A stretch of 64,000 bases of DNA from CAZRQL01 sp964602415 (GCA_964602415.1 CAZRQL010000005.1:1-64000), one strand, 5' to 3'. Shown: positions 24,775 through 33,784, counted from the first letter of the stretch. Made by a program: numbers and translations. Notes: generated by a model from the letters alone, not told the origin.

Positions 24775-26994
24775 CTATAATTTGATTCCCAAAATCAATA
24801 CGTCATCTCGTTGATCTACATCTTGCTTGAAGTCTTGAAATGCTTTTTCAAGTTCTCTTTGCTGCTCACTGAGGGGTAAGTTTTTAATTTCAGAGAATTT
24901 TTTTTGTAGCCGCACTTTGCCGAATCGCACTTTTTCGCTGTTAATTTGGTCGGCATAGCCATCGCTGCACAAATAGAATACAGTCCCACTCTGCAAAAAC
25001 AAGACGTGGTTTTGAAATTGATTTTTCAGTCCGCGCAGTCCTCCTATCATAGCGTTATTGCCTCTGAGCCTCAATATATCTGTTTGCATGGGAGTAGCAT
25101 AATAAAAATCAGATTTCGCACCTGCAAATACCACTCGCCGAAGGTCATTATCAAAGTCTTGGATTGAAACAATACTGATATCCATACCGCTCGCCTCACC
25201 GGTACTCTGGTTTCTGAAAGCAAAGCGGATTTCATTGTGCAGATCGCGCAGGATCAGCGCAGGGTCAAAGTTTTCTTGCAGTAGTACGATTTTGTCCAAA
25301 ATGGCATGCCCTATCATAGCCATAAAAGCCCCCGGCACGCCGTGACCGGTACAGTCTCCTACGGCCAATATGGCGGTGCCATCCACCTTAGCCATCCAAT
25401 AAAAATCACCGGACACTACATCTCTGGGAATGTAGATAGCAAAAAAATCCGCACAAATCTCTCTCATCCTTGAGTCGTAAGGGAGCATGGCTTGCTGGAT
25501 GGTATTGGCTGCCTTCAGGCTTTGTCCAATTTGCAGACTTTTATTTTTGAGGTCTTCGTTTTTTAGTTCTATCTCTTTCTTTTGTGATGCAATCTGATCA
25601 CTAATAAGCTGAATTTCAATATTTTTTTGCGTTAAAAGTGTCAAATCGGCTTTGCGACGGCGGCTTGTCTTGAGTATGACAAAGGCCAAAGCAGTTGCCA
25701 AAAGAGCCAATCCCAAGCCTATAATCCCTATGATAAAATAGTAGCTTTGCAATTGCCGATCTTTTTTGAGCAGTTCGTTTTCACGCTGGAGTTTTTCTTC
25801 TTCGATTTTGCGTTTTTGTTCTTCTATTTCAGTAATTCTTTTTTCTTCAATTAAAAACGCTAAAGTTTTTTGCTTTAAAATGGAGTCTAAAACCAATTTC
25901 TTATTTCTTTGACTTTCATTCAACAACTGAATAGAATCCAAAAGATTTCTTAATTTGAGTATTTCTATTGCTTCGTTTGTTTTCTTCTCTTGCAGGGCTT
26001 TTTCCATTTGTTTGACCCGCTCTTTGGCTTCTGTGCTCAATAATTTCTCACTGATCTCATTAAAGAGTTTGTAATAGTACAAGGCAGAATCGCTGTTTTT
26101 TTGATAGTCGTGGAATTTGTAGAGGTATTCAAGATTTTCTCGCTCAAGCTCAGGGAAGGAGTTATTCTGGCAAGCATATTTGACTTCATACAAGTAAGAA
26201 GCCGCTTTATCAAATTCTCGTTTTTCTGTGTAAGATTCGCCTATATTTAGCTTGGCGATTAGCTTTAATCTCAGTATCTTATTTTTATCGGCATAGTCAA
26301 GCACTCGCTTAAAGTTGTTCAAGGCTTTATCGTATTCTTTTTGCTCAAAGTACACACCAGCAACATTGTTAAGGATGGTATTTATAGTCCTTTCTCTTTT
26401 GTTTTTGGTGGCCATGTCCATAACCTTATTATAGTACATGATTGCATCGGAATACCTTTTTTGTTTGCGGGCTATAATGGCCAAAAGATTATAGTTGGCT
26501 TCAAGAACACTTTCTTCACTATTAGCATATTTTTCTATTATTTGTATAGATTGTTGATGATAATTGATAGCCCTTTCAAAATTTTCTACAGCCGCAGATA
26601 CACGGCCAAGATGGTAGTAAGCACCAGCTACACTTCGCCAAACTTTATTTTTTTCTGCCACTTGCAAAGCCTTAAGCCCATATTCATAAGATGTCTGATA
26701 GAAACCTTTATCATATTCCGCGTTTGCCAATGCAAGATATGACCTTATTACCCCAACCGGGTATTTGATTCGCTCACTGAGCCGCAAGGCAGACTCACTA
26801 TATTTGATTGATTCGTTCGGTTTTAGTGCCTGTAAATAAAGAGAGGCCATCCTTAGATTGGTTTGCACAAGAATCGTATCGGTATGGGGCTTTTTAAGTT
26901 CACTCGAAAGACTATCCAGTACCTTTTGATCTTGTCCAAAGGCAGCCGAATAGCTCAAATGCAGCATCAAAACCAAAAAGTAAAGTTTGCGCAA
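24775..26994 (-). CDS. TPR - membrane - SpoIIE/PP2C phosphatase
   Basis: A 739-residue sensor phosphatase with a signal peptide (1-20, cut near AAFG), about six TPR repeats (about 35-310) in the periplasm, a coiled coil, one membrane helix (about 417-440, FIIGIIGLGLALLATALAFVIL), a second coiled coil, and a SpoIIE/PP2C domain (about 500-739) with SGDFYWM, VGDCTGHGVPGAFM, GMDISIV, CSDGYADQ and QRDDVLI. It is a GAF-less sister of the 1468-residue protein at 9.5 kb. The start codon is TTG at 26994: a stop lies five codons upstream, no ATG or GTG intervenes, and the first internal Met (residue 9) would destroy the signal peptide. Confidence 0.88.
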   Translation of the reverse strand: MRKLYFLVLMLHLSYSAAFGQDQKVLDSLSSELKKPHTDTILVQTNLRMASLYLQALKPNESIKYSESALRLSERIKYPVGVIRSYLALANAEYDKGFYQTSYEYGLKALQVAEKNKVWRSVAGAYYHLGRVSAAVENFERAINYHQQSIQIIEKYANSEESVLEANYNLLAIIARKQKRYSDAIMYYNKVMDMATKNKRERTINTILNNVAGVYFEQKEYDKALNNFKRVLDYADKNKILRLKLIAKLNIGESYTEKREFDKAASYLYEVKYACQNNSFPELERENLEYLYKFHDYQKNSDSALYYYKLFNEISEKLLSTEAKERVKQMEKALQEKKTNEAIEILKLRNLLDSIQLLNESQRNKKLVLDSILKQKTLAFLIEEKRITEIEEQKRKIEEEKLQRENELLKKDRQLQSYYFIIGIIGLGLALLATALAFVILKTSRRRKADLTLLTQKNIEIQLISDQIASQKKEIELKNEDLKNKSLQIGQSLKAANTIQQAMLPYDSRMREICADFFAIYIPRDVVSGDFYWMAKVDGTAILAVGDCTGHGVPGAFMAMIGHAILDKIVLLQENFDPALILRDLHNEIRFAFRNQSTGEASGMDISIVSIQDFDNDLRRVVFAGAKSDFYYATPMQTDILRLRGNNAMIGGLRGLKNQFQNHVLFLQSGTVFYLCSDGYADQINSEKVRFGKVRLQKKFSEIKNLPLSEQQRELEKAFQDFKQDVDQRDDVLILGIKL

Positions 26995-27090
26995 GTTTGT
27001 ATCCCTTTATTTGTCCTGCAAGAAGCATTTTTTTTCCAAAAAAATGAATTTTTTTTCTTCAAAACTTACGAATGTGTATGTAAAAAAACC

Positions 27091-27122
27091 AAAGGCGGGA
27101 GCAATTTCTTGTCCCCGCCTTT
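27091..27122 (-). terminator. Rho-independent terminator after sdhA
   Basis: AAAGGCGGG and CCCGCCTTT form a GC-rich stem around a short loop 25 bp downstream of the sdhA stop; on the minus strand it is followed by GG and a run of seven T. A strong, efficient terminator. Confidence 0.85.
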
Positions 27123-27146
27123 GTATCAAATAAAAATCAGTGTGCT

Positions 27147-29078
27147 TTACTTATAGCTTCTCTGGGTAAGTTTGACGTTTTCAAAAACCAAGTCCTCTTT
27201 GTGAAGATTCCAGCCTTGGTTGTAGCCTTTGTATTCCCACGCGGCAACATAAGCATAGTTGTTGTCGTCTCTGAGTGCCTCACCGTCTTCGGTTTGGTAC
27301 TCTTCGCGGAAGTGGCCGCCGCAGGATTCGTTGCGGTTTAGGGCATCTTCTACCATCAACTCTCCCAACTCAAGAAAATCAGCCACACGGTAGGCTTTTT
27401 CCAAAGTGATGTTCAGTTCCTCGTTTGTTCCGATGACCTTTACATTTTGCCAAAATTCTTCCCTGAGTTTTTGAATTTCAACTTTGGCTTCTTTGAGGCC
27501 TTTTTCGTTTCGAGCCATACCGCACTTATCCCACATGATTTTGCCCAAAGTCTTATGAAAATCATCAACTGTCCGCTTGCCGTTGATAGAGAGCAATCTA
27601 TTCATTTGAGCTTTTACTTTTTCTTCGGCATCCTTAAACTCAGGTTTGTCGGTAGTTACTTTTTCTCTTGGCACCGTAGCCAAATAATCCCCCAAAGTGT
27701 AAGGGATTACGAAATAGCCATCAGCAAGACCTTGCATCAATGCACTGGCTCCCAGACGATTGGCTCCATGATCTGAGAAATTGGCTTCTCCCAAGGCATA
27801 CAAACCGGGTATGTTGGTCATCAAATTGTAGTCCACCCAAAGACCTCCCATTGTATAGTGAACGGCGGGGTAAATCCTCATGGGGACGCTGTAAGGGTCG
27901 TCTCCGGTGATTTTTTCGTACATATCAAAGAGGTTGCCGTATTTGGATGAAATTACATCTTTCCCGTCTCTCTGTATGGCATCTGCAAAATCAAGATACA
28001 CAGCTTGCCCTGAGCCTACTCCCCGACCTTCATCACAGACGTATTTTGCATTGCGTGAAGCCACATCGCGGGGCATGAGGTTACCAAATGCAGGGTATCT
28101 CCTCTCCAAATAGTAATCGCGGTCTTCTTCTTTTATGTCTTGTGGTTTGACTTGTCCGTTTCTAACTTTTTCTGCCAGTTCTTTGGTTTTTGGAACCCAA
28201 ACCCTGCCATCATTTCTAAGTGATTCAGACATCAAGGTCAACTTTGATTGGTGCTCTCCATGTACAGGGATGCAAGTAGGATGTATCTGAGTAAAGCAAG
28301 GATTGGCAAAAAGTGCGCCTCTCTTGTGTGCCCTCCATGCCGCTGAAGCATTTGATCCCATAGCATTGGTGGATAAGAAAAATACATTGCCATAGCCTCC
28401 GGTGCAAAGCAGTACGGCATGGGCAGCATGGGACTCGATTTTTCCCGTTACCAAATTGCGGGTAACTATGCCGCGGGCATGACCATCAACAACCACCAAA
28501 TCAAGCATCTCTGTTCGGGTGTACATTTTCACTTTTCCGGTTGCTATCTGTCTGGAGAGCGCACTGTAAGCCCCTAAAAGCAACTGCTGTCCGGTCTGAC
28601 CTCGGGCATAGAAAGTCCGGGACACCTGAGCACCTCCAAATGAGCGGTTGGCGAGCAAGCCGCCGTAATCCCTTGCAAACGGCACTCCCTGCGCAACACA
28701 CTGGTCAATAATACTTACACTCACTTCTGCAAGTCTGTAAACATTGGCTTCTCTTGCGCGGTAGTCTCCACCTTTTACGGTATCATAAAATAATCTGTAA
28801 ATACTGTCTCCGTCGTTTTGGTAGTTTTTGGCTGCATTGATACCTCCTTGAGCCGCAATGCTGTGGGCGCGGCGGGGGCTGTCTTGGAAGCAAAAAGCCT
28901 TTACATTGTATCCCAGTTCGGCCAATGATGCAGCAGCGGAAGCACCCGCCAAGCCCGTACCCACCACGATAACATCGTACTTTCGTTTATTGGCAGGGTT
29001 TACCAACTTCAAATTGAACTTGTGGCGTGACCACTTCTCGGCTATGGGTCCGTCGGGAATTTTAGAATTGAGTACCAT
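27147..29078 (-). CDS. sdhA: Succinate dehydrogenase/fumarate reductase flavoprotein subunit
   Basis: A 643-residue flavoprotein oxidising succinate to fumarate for complex II. The Rossmann motif GTGLAGASAAASLAELG (about 38-54) binds FAD; AHSIAAQGGINAAKN (about 71) contains the flavin-linkage His context; the active-site region includes HPTCIPVHG and the catalytic Arg/His segments RLGASALMQGLADG near 440. It resembles the B. subtilis/Bacteroidota group. Unusually the cytochrome b (sdhC) and iron-sulfur (sdhB) genes that normally flank it are absent: upstream is divergent pyk, downstream a terminator and then a signalling gene. It has its own strong promoter. Confidence 0.95.
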   Translation of the reverse strand: MVLNSKIPDGPIAEKWSRHKFNLKLVNPANKRKYDVIVVGTGLAGASAAASLAELGYNVKAFCFQDSPRRAHSIAAQGGINAAKNYQNDGDSIYRLFYDTVKGGDYRAREANVYRLAEVSVSIIDQCVAQGVPFARDYGGLLANRSFGGAQVSRTFYARGQTGQQLLLGAYSALSRQIATGKVKMYTRTEMLDLVVVDGHARGIVTRNLVTGKIESHAAHAVLLCTGGYGNVFFLSTNAMGSNASAAWRAHKRGALFANPCFTQIHPTCIPVHGEHQSKLTLMSESLRNDGRVWVPKTKELAEKVRNGQVKPQDIKEEDRDYYLERRYPAFGNLMPRDVASRNAKYVCDEGRGVGSGQAVYLDFADAIQRDGKDVISSKYGNLFDMYEKITGDDPYSVPMRIYPAVHYTMGGLWVDYNLMTNIPGLYALGEANFSDHGANRLGASALMQGLADGYFVIPYTLGDYLATVPREKVTTDKPEFKDAEEKVKAQMNRLLSINGKRTVDDFHKTLGKIMWDKCGMARNEKGLKEAKVEIQKLREEFWQNVKVIGTNEELNITLEKAYRVADFLELGELMVEDALNRNESCGGHFREEYQTEDGEALRDDNNYAYVAAWEYKGYNQGWNLHKEDLVFENVKLTQRSYK

Positions 29079-29110
29079 ATCTGCGCTTTTTCAACTAATT
29101 ATTACTTTCT

Positions 29111-29143
29111 CAAAGATAACTTATTGATGGTTTAGCCCGCAAA
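29111..29143 (-). promoter_or_regulatory. Promoter of sdhA (TTTG-N21-TATCTTTG)
   Basis: On the minus strand TTTG (29140-29143), a 21-base spacer and TATCTTTG (29111-29118) match both Bacteroidota promoter boxes exactly, 32 bp before the sdhA ATG. Confidence 0.7.
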
Positions 29144-29159
29144 GCAAAGGATTATTTTT

Positions 29160-29269
29160 AATTGTTCTAAATTGAAAGACATTGTCGATTGCAAAAGTAA
29201 GTGAATAGAACAATTGACTTGCCGGGCGAAGAATTTTAGACTTCAAACGATTGCATTGAACAATTGACT
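29160..29269. repeat. Operator-like repeats upstream of pyk
   Basis: A 10-bp perfect inverted repeat AATTGTTCTA (29160-29169) / TAGAACAATT (29206-29215) and a 12-bp direct repeat GAACAATTGACT at 29208-29219 and 29258-29269, exactly 50 bp apart, plus CGATTGCA twice (29186, 29248). They lie between divergent sdhA and pyk. Repeated half-sites suggest a regulator's binding sites, but no protein can be named. Confidence 0.45.
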
Positions 29270-29325
29270 ATTTTCAGAAAATCAACAAATTATATTTTTT
29301 AACTTGCAGACTCAAATTTTATTTT

Positions 29326-30753
29326 ATGAACATTAAACATACACGTACCAGAATAATAGCGACCGTGGGTCCTGCAAGTGATACCCGCGAAAAACTTCTT
29401 GAACTGGTTATGGCGGGAGTAGATGTGTTTAGGCTCAATTTCTCACATGGTTCTTACGAGTCCCACCAAAAAGTTATTCAGTACATAAGAGACATCAACA
29501 AAACTTTTGGATTTAATATATCCATTTTGCAGGATTTGCAAGGTCCGAAAATTCGCTTTGGTGAAATAGAGGGAGGGGCAGTAGAGGTCAAAGAGGGCGA
29601 ACAACTCATCATCACCACCGAAAAGGTGATGGGAAACAGTGAAATAGTTCATTGTGTGTATCAATCTTTGGCCAAAGATGTCAAGACAGGCGATGCTATC
29701 ATGGTGGATGACGGCAAAATTGAACTTAAGGTATTCAAAATAGAAGACAATCGCGTCTTCACAAAGGTCGTTTTTGGGGGACTTCTCAAGTCCAAAAAGG
29801 GTATTAATCTGCCCGATACCGAGATTTCAGAAGCATCTTTGACGCGCAAGGACAAGGAAGACGCTGTATTTGGCCTTGAAAATGATGTAGATTGGATAGC
29901 ACTTTCTTTTGTGCGCTCCGCAGGCGACATCATCGAACTCAAAAACATGATCCGCGACAAAGGTAAGTTTACCAAAGTAATCGCCAAAATTGAAAGACCT
30001 GAAGCCATCAGAGATATTGAAAAAATTATTGAAGCCTTTGACGGCTTGATGGTGGCCAGAGGTGATTTGGGGGTTGAAGTACAAATGGAAAAAGTGCCCA
30101 TGTATCAAAAGCGCATCGTAGAACTTTGCAACCGCGCTGCCAAGCCCGTCATTATTGCCACCCAAATGATGGAGACCATGATAGACAGCCCACGCCCTAC
30201 CCGCGCCGAAGTCAACGATGTGGCCAATGCCGTTTATGATGGTGCCGACGCGGTGATGCTCAGTGGCGAAACGGCAGCCGGTAAGTTTCCTTTGCAAGTC
30301 ATTCAGGTGATGAACAGAATATTGGGAGAAGTTGAGAGTGAAGAGCATATCTACAACAAAACTTACGATGCCGACACTACCGACCCACACTATGGCAGCG
30401 ACAGAATTGTGGCAGGTGCAGTGAGACTCGCAGAAATGACCAACGCAAAAGCCATCGTAGGGCTGACCTCATCGGGTTTTACGGCTTTCAAATTGGCCAG
30501 ACACAGACCCAAGGCAAATATTTTTATATTCACGCCCAATAAATTTTTACTCCCTGTGTTGAATTTGGTCTGGGGGATACGAGCCTACCATTACAACAAA
30601 TTTGTCAGCACAGACGAGACCTTTGCAGATATTGAAGAAACCTTAGTCAGGGATGGGCACTTACGCAAAGGTGATGTGTATGTAAATATTGCGTCTATGC
30701 CGATGAATGAGCGTAAAAAGACCAATATGATGAAATACAGCGTTGTTGGTTAA
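29326..30753 (+). CDS. pyk: Pyruvate kinase
   Basis: A 475-residue pyruvate kinase, transferring phosphate from PEP to ADP at the end of glycolysis. Motifs: RTRIIATVGPAS at the start, VFRLNFSHG (about 37-45), the ILQDLQGPKIRFG ADP/K+ region, IAKIERPEA with the catalytic Lys (about 223), VARGDLGVEV (metal-binding Glu/Asp, about 246) and the MLSGETAAG loop (about 327). The C-terminal domain is complete. It is divergent from sdhA across 247 bp holding operator-like repeats, which puts a glycolytic and a TCA-cycle gene under possibly shared control. Confidence 0.97.
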   Translation: MNIKHTRTRIIATVGPASDTREKLLELVMAGVDVFRLNFSHGSYESHQKVIQYIRDINKTFGFNISILQDLQGPKIRFGEIEGGAVEVKEGEQLIITTEKVMGNSEIVHCVYQSLAKDVKTGDAIMVDDGKIELKVFKIEDNRVFTKVVFGGLLKSKKGINLPDTEISEASLTRKDKEDAVFGLENDVDWIALSFVRSAGDIIELKNMIRDKGKFTKVIAKIERPEAIRDIEKIIEAFDGLMVARGDLGVEVQMEKVPMYQKRIVELCNRAAKPVIIATQMMETMIDSPRPTRAEVNDVANAVYDGADAVMLSGETAAGKFPLQVIQVMNRILGEVESEEHIYNKTYDADTTDPHYGSDRIVAGAVRLAEMTNAKAIVGLTSSGFTAFKLARHRPKANIFIFTPNKFLLPVLNLVWGIRAYHYNKFVSTDETFADIEETLVRDGHLRKGDVYVNIASMPMNERKKTNMMKYSVVG

Positions 30754-30849
30754 GGTCCGGAGCTTTTTAACACAAAGTTTAAGATTTGTTCACATCAAGA
30801 CAATATCTCTGTTTGTCTTTGGTTTCATCTTTGCGAATAATTTTTAATC

Positions 30850-31671
30850 ATGAAAACTATATTTTCTTTTGCTTTAGTTCTTTTTGCGGCCATCTCCCAC
30901 GGCCAAAGCCTGAAGGTAAAGGGGAGCGACACCATGCTTCCTTTAGTTCAGTCTGTTGCCGAGATCTTTATGGATCAAAACAAAAGCATTTTGGTAAGCG
31001 TAACTGGTGGAGGCAGTGGCACTGGTATAACAGCCCTGCGAGATGGTTCGACAGATGCCGCTATGGCTTCAAGGTCTTTAAAGATGAGTGAAAAAATCGA
31101 ACTCACCAACGCCAAAAAAGAATTTGTGGAGGTTGAAATTGCTTATGATGCACTGTCTATTATTGTACATAAATCCAATCCCATAGAAAAACTTACCAAT
31201 AATCAACTGCGGGATATCTTTACCGGCGAAGTTACCAACTGGAAGCAAGTCGGTGGCCCTGATTTGGCGATAGTTTGTTTTACCAGAGAGTCAAGTTCCG
31301 GTACCTATGAGTTTATGAAAGAGCATGTTATGAGTAAAAAGGAATTTGCCAAAACAGCCGTAAGTAGTGCTTCCAACGCAGCTATTGTTCAGTCAGTGAG
31401 TCAAACCAAAGGCGGGATAGGGTACATAGGCTTGGCTTACATCGAAGATGTGATCAAACCAGTGTCTGTATCTTTCAATGACGGGCCTTTTGTCAAACCG
31501 ACATTCAAAAATGCACTTGACAAAATCTACCCGATCTCAAGACCACTTTATATTTACTACTTGAAAGAAAATGAAGCGAAAGTCAAACGCTTTTTAGACT
31601 TTTTCCTTTCTCCTTTGGGACAGAAAATGGTTACGCACAAAGGTTATATCCCCATAGTGATAAAAAAATAA
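30850..31671 (+). CDS. pstS: PstS-like phosphate-binding protein
   Basis: A 273-residue substrate-binding protein with a signal peptide (cut after SHGQ) and the PstS family motifs: KGSDTMLPLV near 24-33, TGGGSGTGITAL (about 52-63), a LTNNQLRDIFTGEVTNWKQVGG block (115-136) and RESSSGTYEFM (146-156), the last two lining the phosphate site. It delivers phosphate to the PstC/PstA channel. It is 61 bp ahead of pstC, with a strong terminator in the gap so that the binding protein can be made in excess. No pstA, pstB or phoU follows. Confidence 0.92.
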   Translation: MKTIFSFALVLFAAISHGQSLKVKGSDTMLPLVQSVAEIFMDQNKSILVSVTGGGSGTGITALRDGSTDAAMASRSLKMSEKIELTNAKKEFVEVEIAYDALSIIVHKSNPIEKLTNNQLRDIFTGEVTNWKQVGGPDLAIVCFTRESSSGTYEFMKEHVMSKKEFAKTAVSSASNAAIVQSVSQTKGGIGYIGLAYIEDVIKPVSVSFNDGPFVKPTFKNALDKIYPISRPLYIYYLKENEAKVKRFLDFFLSPLGQKMVTHKGYIPIVIKK

Positions 31672-31684
31672 ATATTTATGTTGC

Positions 31685-31712
31685 AGCCATTCTTTTTTTG
31701 AATGGCTTTTTT
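31685..31712 (+). terminator. Terminator between pstS and pstC
   Basis: AGCCATTC (31685-31692) and GAATGGCT (31700-31707) form a perfect 8-bp stem with a T-only loop, followed by a run of T to 31712. It is an intrinsic terminator 21 bp before the pstC ATG, probably acting as an attenuator within the operon. Confidence 0.85.
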
Positions 31713-31732
31713 ACTTTGCATATATTTTACCA

Positions 31733-32926
31733 ATGATGAAGAATTCGTATCTGGTTGAAAAAGTTATTGAGAGCCTCATTAGATTGTGCGGCACTTTTTC
31801 GGCTGTTATTGTTTTGATTATTATTTTTTTTCTATTCAGAGAAGGTTCGGGGCTTTTTGAAAGACAACCTATTACCGAAGGGTTCAGTTTGGTAGTCAAT
31901 CCTTACAACACGGTCGATGAACTCACACCCAGACAAATTCGGAGCATCATAGAGAAAGATATTCTCAACTGGAAACACTTTGACCCCAATTTCAATGAGG
32001 ACATAACTGTTTTTACGCTTTCAAATATCGAAAAATACTTTACCGAAGATGAGCTAGGCCCCAATTTTGAGTACCTTACCGATAAAGTGATGGCACTCAT
32101 AGGCACTAAGATAGGCATGTTGGCCATTCTACCGACTTCCAATGTTGACCCTTCTAAAGTTAAAGTCATTGAAGTCAAGAAAATAACACTCCTTTCTATG
32201 CTGACGGGGCATGACTGGTATCCTACCTCAGAGCCTGCACCTCAGTTGGGGATTCTGGCGATTATTTTAGGGACAATATGGGTAAGTCTTGGAGCGATGG
32301 CTTTTGCTCTTCCCATTGGACTTTCTGTGGCTGTTTTTTTGGCTGAAATATCAACGCCCAAGCTTAGGAATGTGCTCAAGTTTGTCATTGAGATATTGGC
32401 AGGGATTCCCTCTATTGTGTATGGCTTTTTTGGGCTGGTGGTTTTGGTGCCTTTGGTACAAAAAAGTTTCGATCTGCCCGTAGGCGAGACCGCACTTACA
32501 GGGGCGATTATCCTGTCTGTCATAGCCTTACCCACCATTATTTCTTTGTCTGAAGATGCCATTCGCTCCACACCGCGCGAATTGAAAGAATCCAGCCTTG
32601 CTTTGGGTGCAACGCACTGGCAATCAATTTACAAAGTTGTCTTGCCCTACTCTGCTTCGGGTATAGCTGCGGCTTGTATTTTGGGAGTGGGCAGAGCCAT
32701 GGGCGAAACTATGGCTGTTTTGATGGTTACTGGCAACTCCGCTGTCATACCTGAGACTTTTCTAAAACCTGTCAGAACCATAACGGCCTCTATCGCTGCC
32801 GAACTCGGTGAAGCACCCCATGGAGGCATCCATTATCAAGCTCTTTTTGTGATGGGTTCTATTTTGTTCGTATTCACCTTTTTGGTAAATATTGTAGCCG
32901 AATTCGTCAAACCCAAAAAGTATTGA
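31733..32926 (+). CDS. pstC: PstC-like phosphate permease with PstS-like insert
   Basis: A 397-residue ABC permease. One membrane helix (about 18-36) is followed by a roughly 100-residue periplasmic segment (51-150), then five further helices with the permease core and the coupling EAA-like loop (ESSLALGATHWQSIYKVVLP, about 287-306). The insert contains LTPRQIRSIIEKDILNWKHF (64-83) and GTKIGMLAILP (124-134), which match in order the LTNNQLRDIFTGEVTNWKQV and TKGGIGYIGLA segments of the PstS encoded next door, so it looks like half of a binding protein fused into the channel. The ATG at 31733 is directly followed by a second ATG. pstA and pstB are not in the window. Confidence 0.9.
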   Translation: MMKNSYLVEKVIESLIRLCGTFSAVIVLIIIFFLFREGSGLFERQPITEGFSLVVNPYNTVDELTPRQIRSIIEKDILNWKHFDPNFNEDITVFTLSNIEKYFTEDELGPNFEYLTDKVMALIGTKIGMLAILPTSNVDPSKVKVIEVKKITLLSMLTGHDWYPTSEPAPQLGILAIILGTIWVSLGAMAFALPIGLSVAVFLAEISTPKLRNVLKFVIEILAGIPSIVYGFFGLVVLVPLVQKSFDLPVGETALTGAIILSVIALPTIISLSEDAIRSTPRELKESSLALGATHWQSIYKVVLPYSASGIAAACILGVGRAMGETMAVLMVTGNSAVIPETFLKPVRTITASIAAELGEAPHGGIHYQALFVMGSILFVFTFLVNIVAEFVKPKKY

Positions 32927-32929
32927 TAC

Positions 32930-33784
32930 CTATTGTAAAGCCGTTTCTATGAAATTTTTTACAGTCTGACTATACAGTTCTCTTTCATTTTTCAAAACAG
33001 AAAGATAGTCCCTGCAAAGTTTACCAATCGGTTTGTTTGCATACTTTTCTTGGGCGTATTGATATGCGCTTTTGAATTCTTGGTTTACAGGGCGAAGCTG
33101 TTCCTCTGAAGTGTAATCGAATGCGGGGGTGTTGTCTGCGCCTTGAAACAAAAATATCTTCAATACTTTCAAGTCTTCTTCTACTTCAACTTTTTGGGAA
33201 AAGTCAGGCTCAGATAGCAAATCTTCTCTCCATACAATTCTGTCCACCAATTGAGGTATGCTTATTAGGATTGCACCATCTTCCACAAAAGGCTCAGCGT
33301 CTTCTTTGGCTATCTTTTTTTCATATTCTACACAAGTTTGTGTTAAAAAAGAAGAAAATTTTTCGACGTAAAAATTTCTGTTGTTTTTCAAAAATAAACT
33401 CCCCTCAGTTTGGGTGGCCATAATGCCGTACTTGTGCAGCCTTTGATTTATTTCACTGGGGCTGTAATTGGGGTTGGAAATTTCTAAAGCTATGAAATCT
33501 GGGGATATGGTTGATATAACTCTATTGTGAAATTTTTTAAACTCCAAAAAAGCCATGTCATTGATTTTTGAGGCTTTTTTTTCAAATTTCTTGTAGAATA
33601 ACTCTAAGGCAACTGGTATAGATTCCAATTGGCTTTGATCCAAATCGGAGAGTTCAGTTTGAAATTCTTTGAGTTTGAGGTTTTGATTTTCGTTTGGAGT
33701 TTGCCAGCGGTTTTGAGGCGATTCATTGCTTTGACAAGCCAATAAAAAATTCACAAACAAGAAGATAATAAGTGTTTTTTTCAT
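32930..33784 (-). CDS. Lipoprotein of unknown function
   Basis: A 284-residue protein starting MKKTLIIFLFVNFLLAC, a lipoprotein signal with Cys17 lipidated. The mature protein is helical and rich in Glu, Lys, Gln and Phe, without a fold I recognise; it has only two further cysteines (in TQTCVEYEKK and GKLCRDYL). It ends 3 bp from the pstC stop on the opposite strand and is divergent from rfbB. No function is assigned. Confidence 0.7.
   Translation of the reverse strand: MKKTLIIFLFVNFLLACQSNESPQNRWQTPNENQNLKLKEFQTELSDLDQSQLESIPVALELFYKKFEKKASKINDMAFLEFKKFHNRVISTISPDFIALEISNPNYSPSEINQRLHKYGIMATQTEGSLFLKNNRNFYVEKFSSFLTQTCVEYEKKIAKEDAEPFVEDGAILISIPQLVDRIVWREDLLSEPDFSQKVEVEEDLKVLKIFLFQGADNTPAFDYTSEEQLRPVNQEFKSAYQYAQEKYANKPIGKLCRDYLSVLKNERELYSQTVKNFIETALQ

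Noticed and set aside
24775..32926. A mobile island explaining the split sdh and pst operons
   Set aside because: No integrase, transposase, tRNA end or direct-repeat boundary was seen, and composition does not change clearly across the region.
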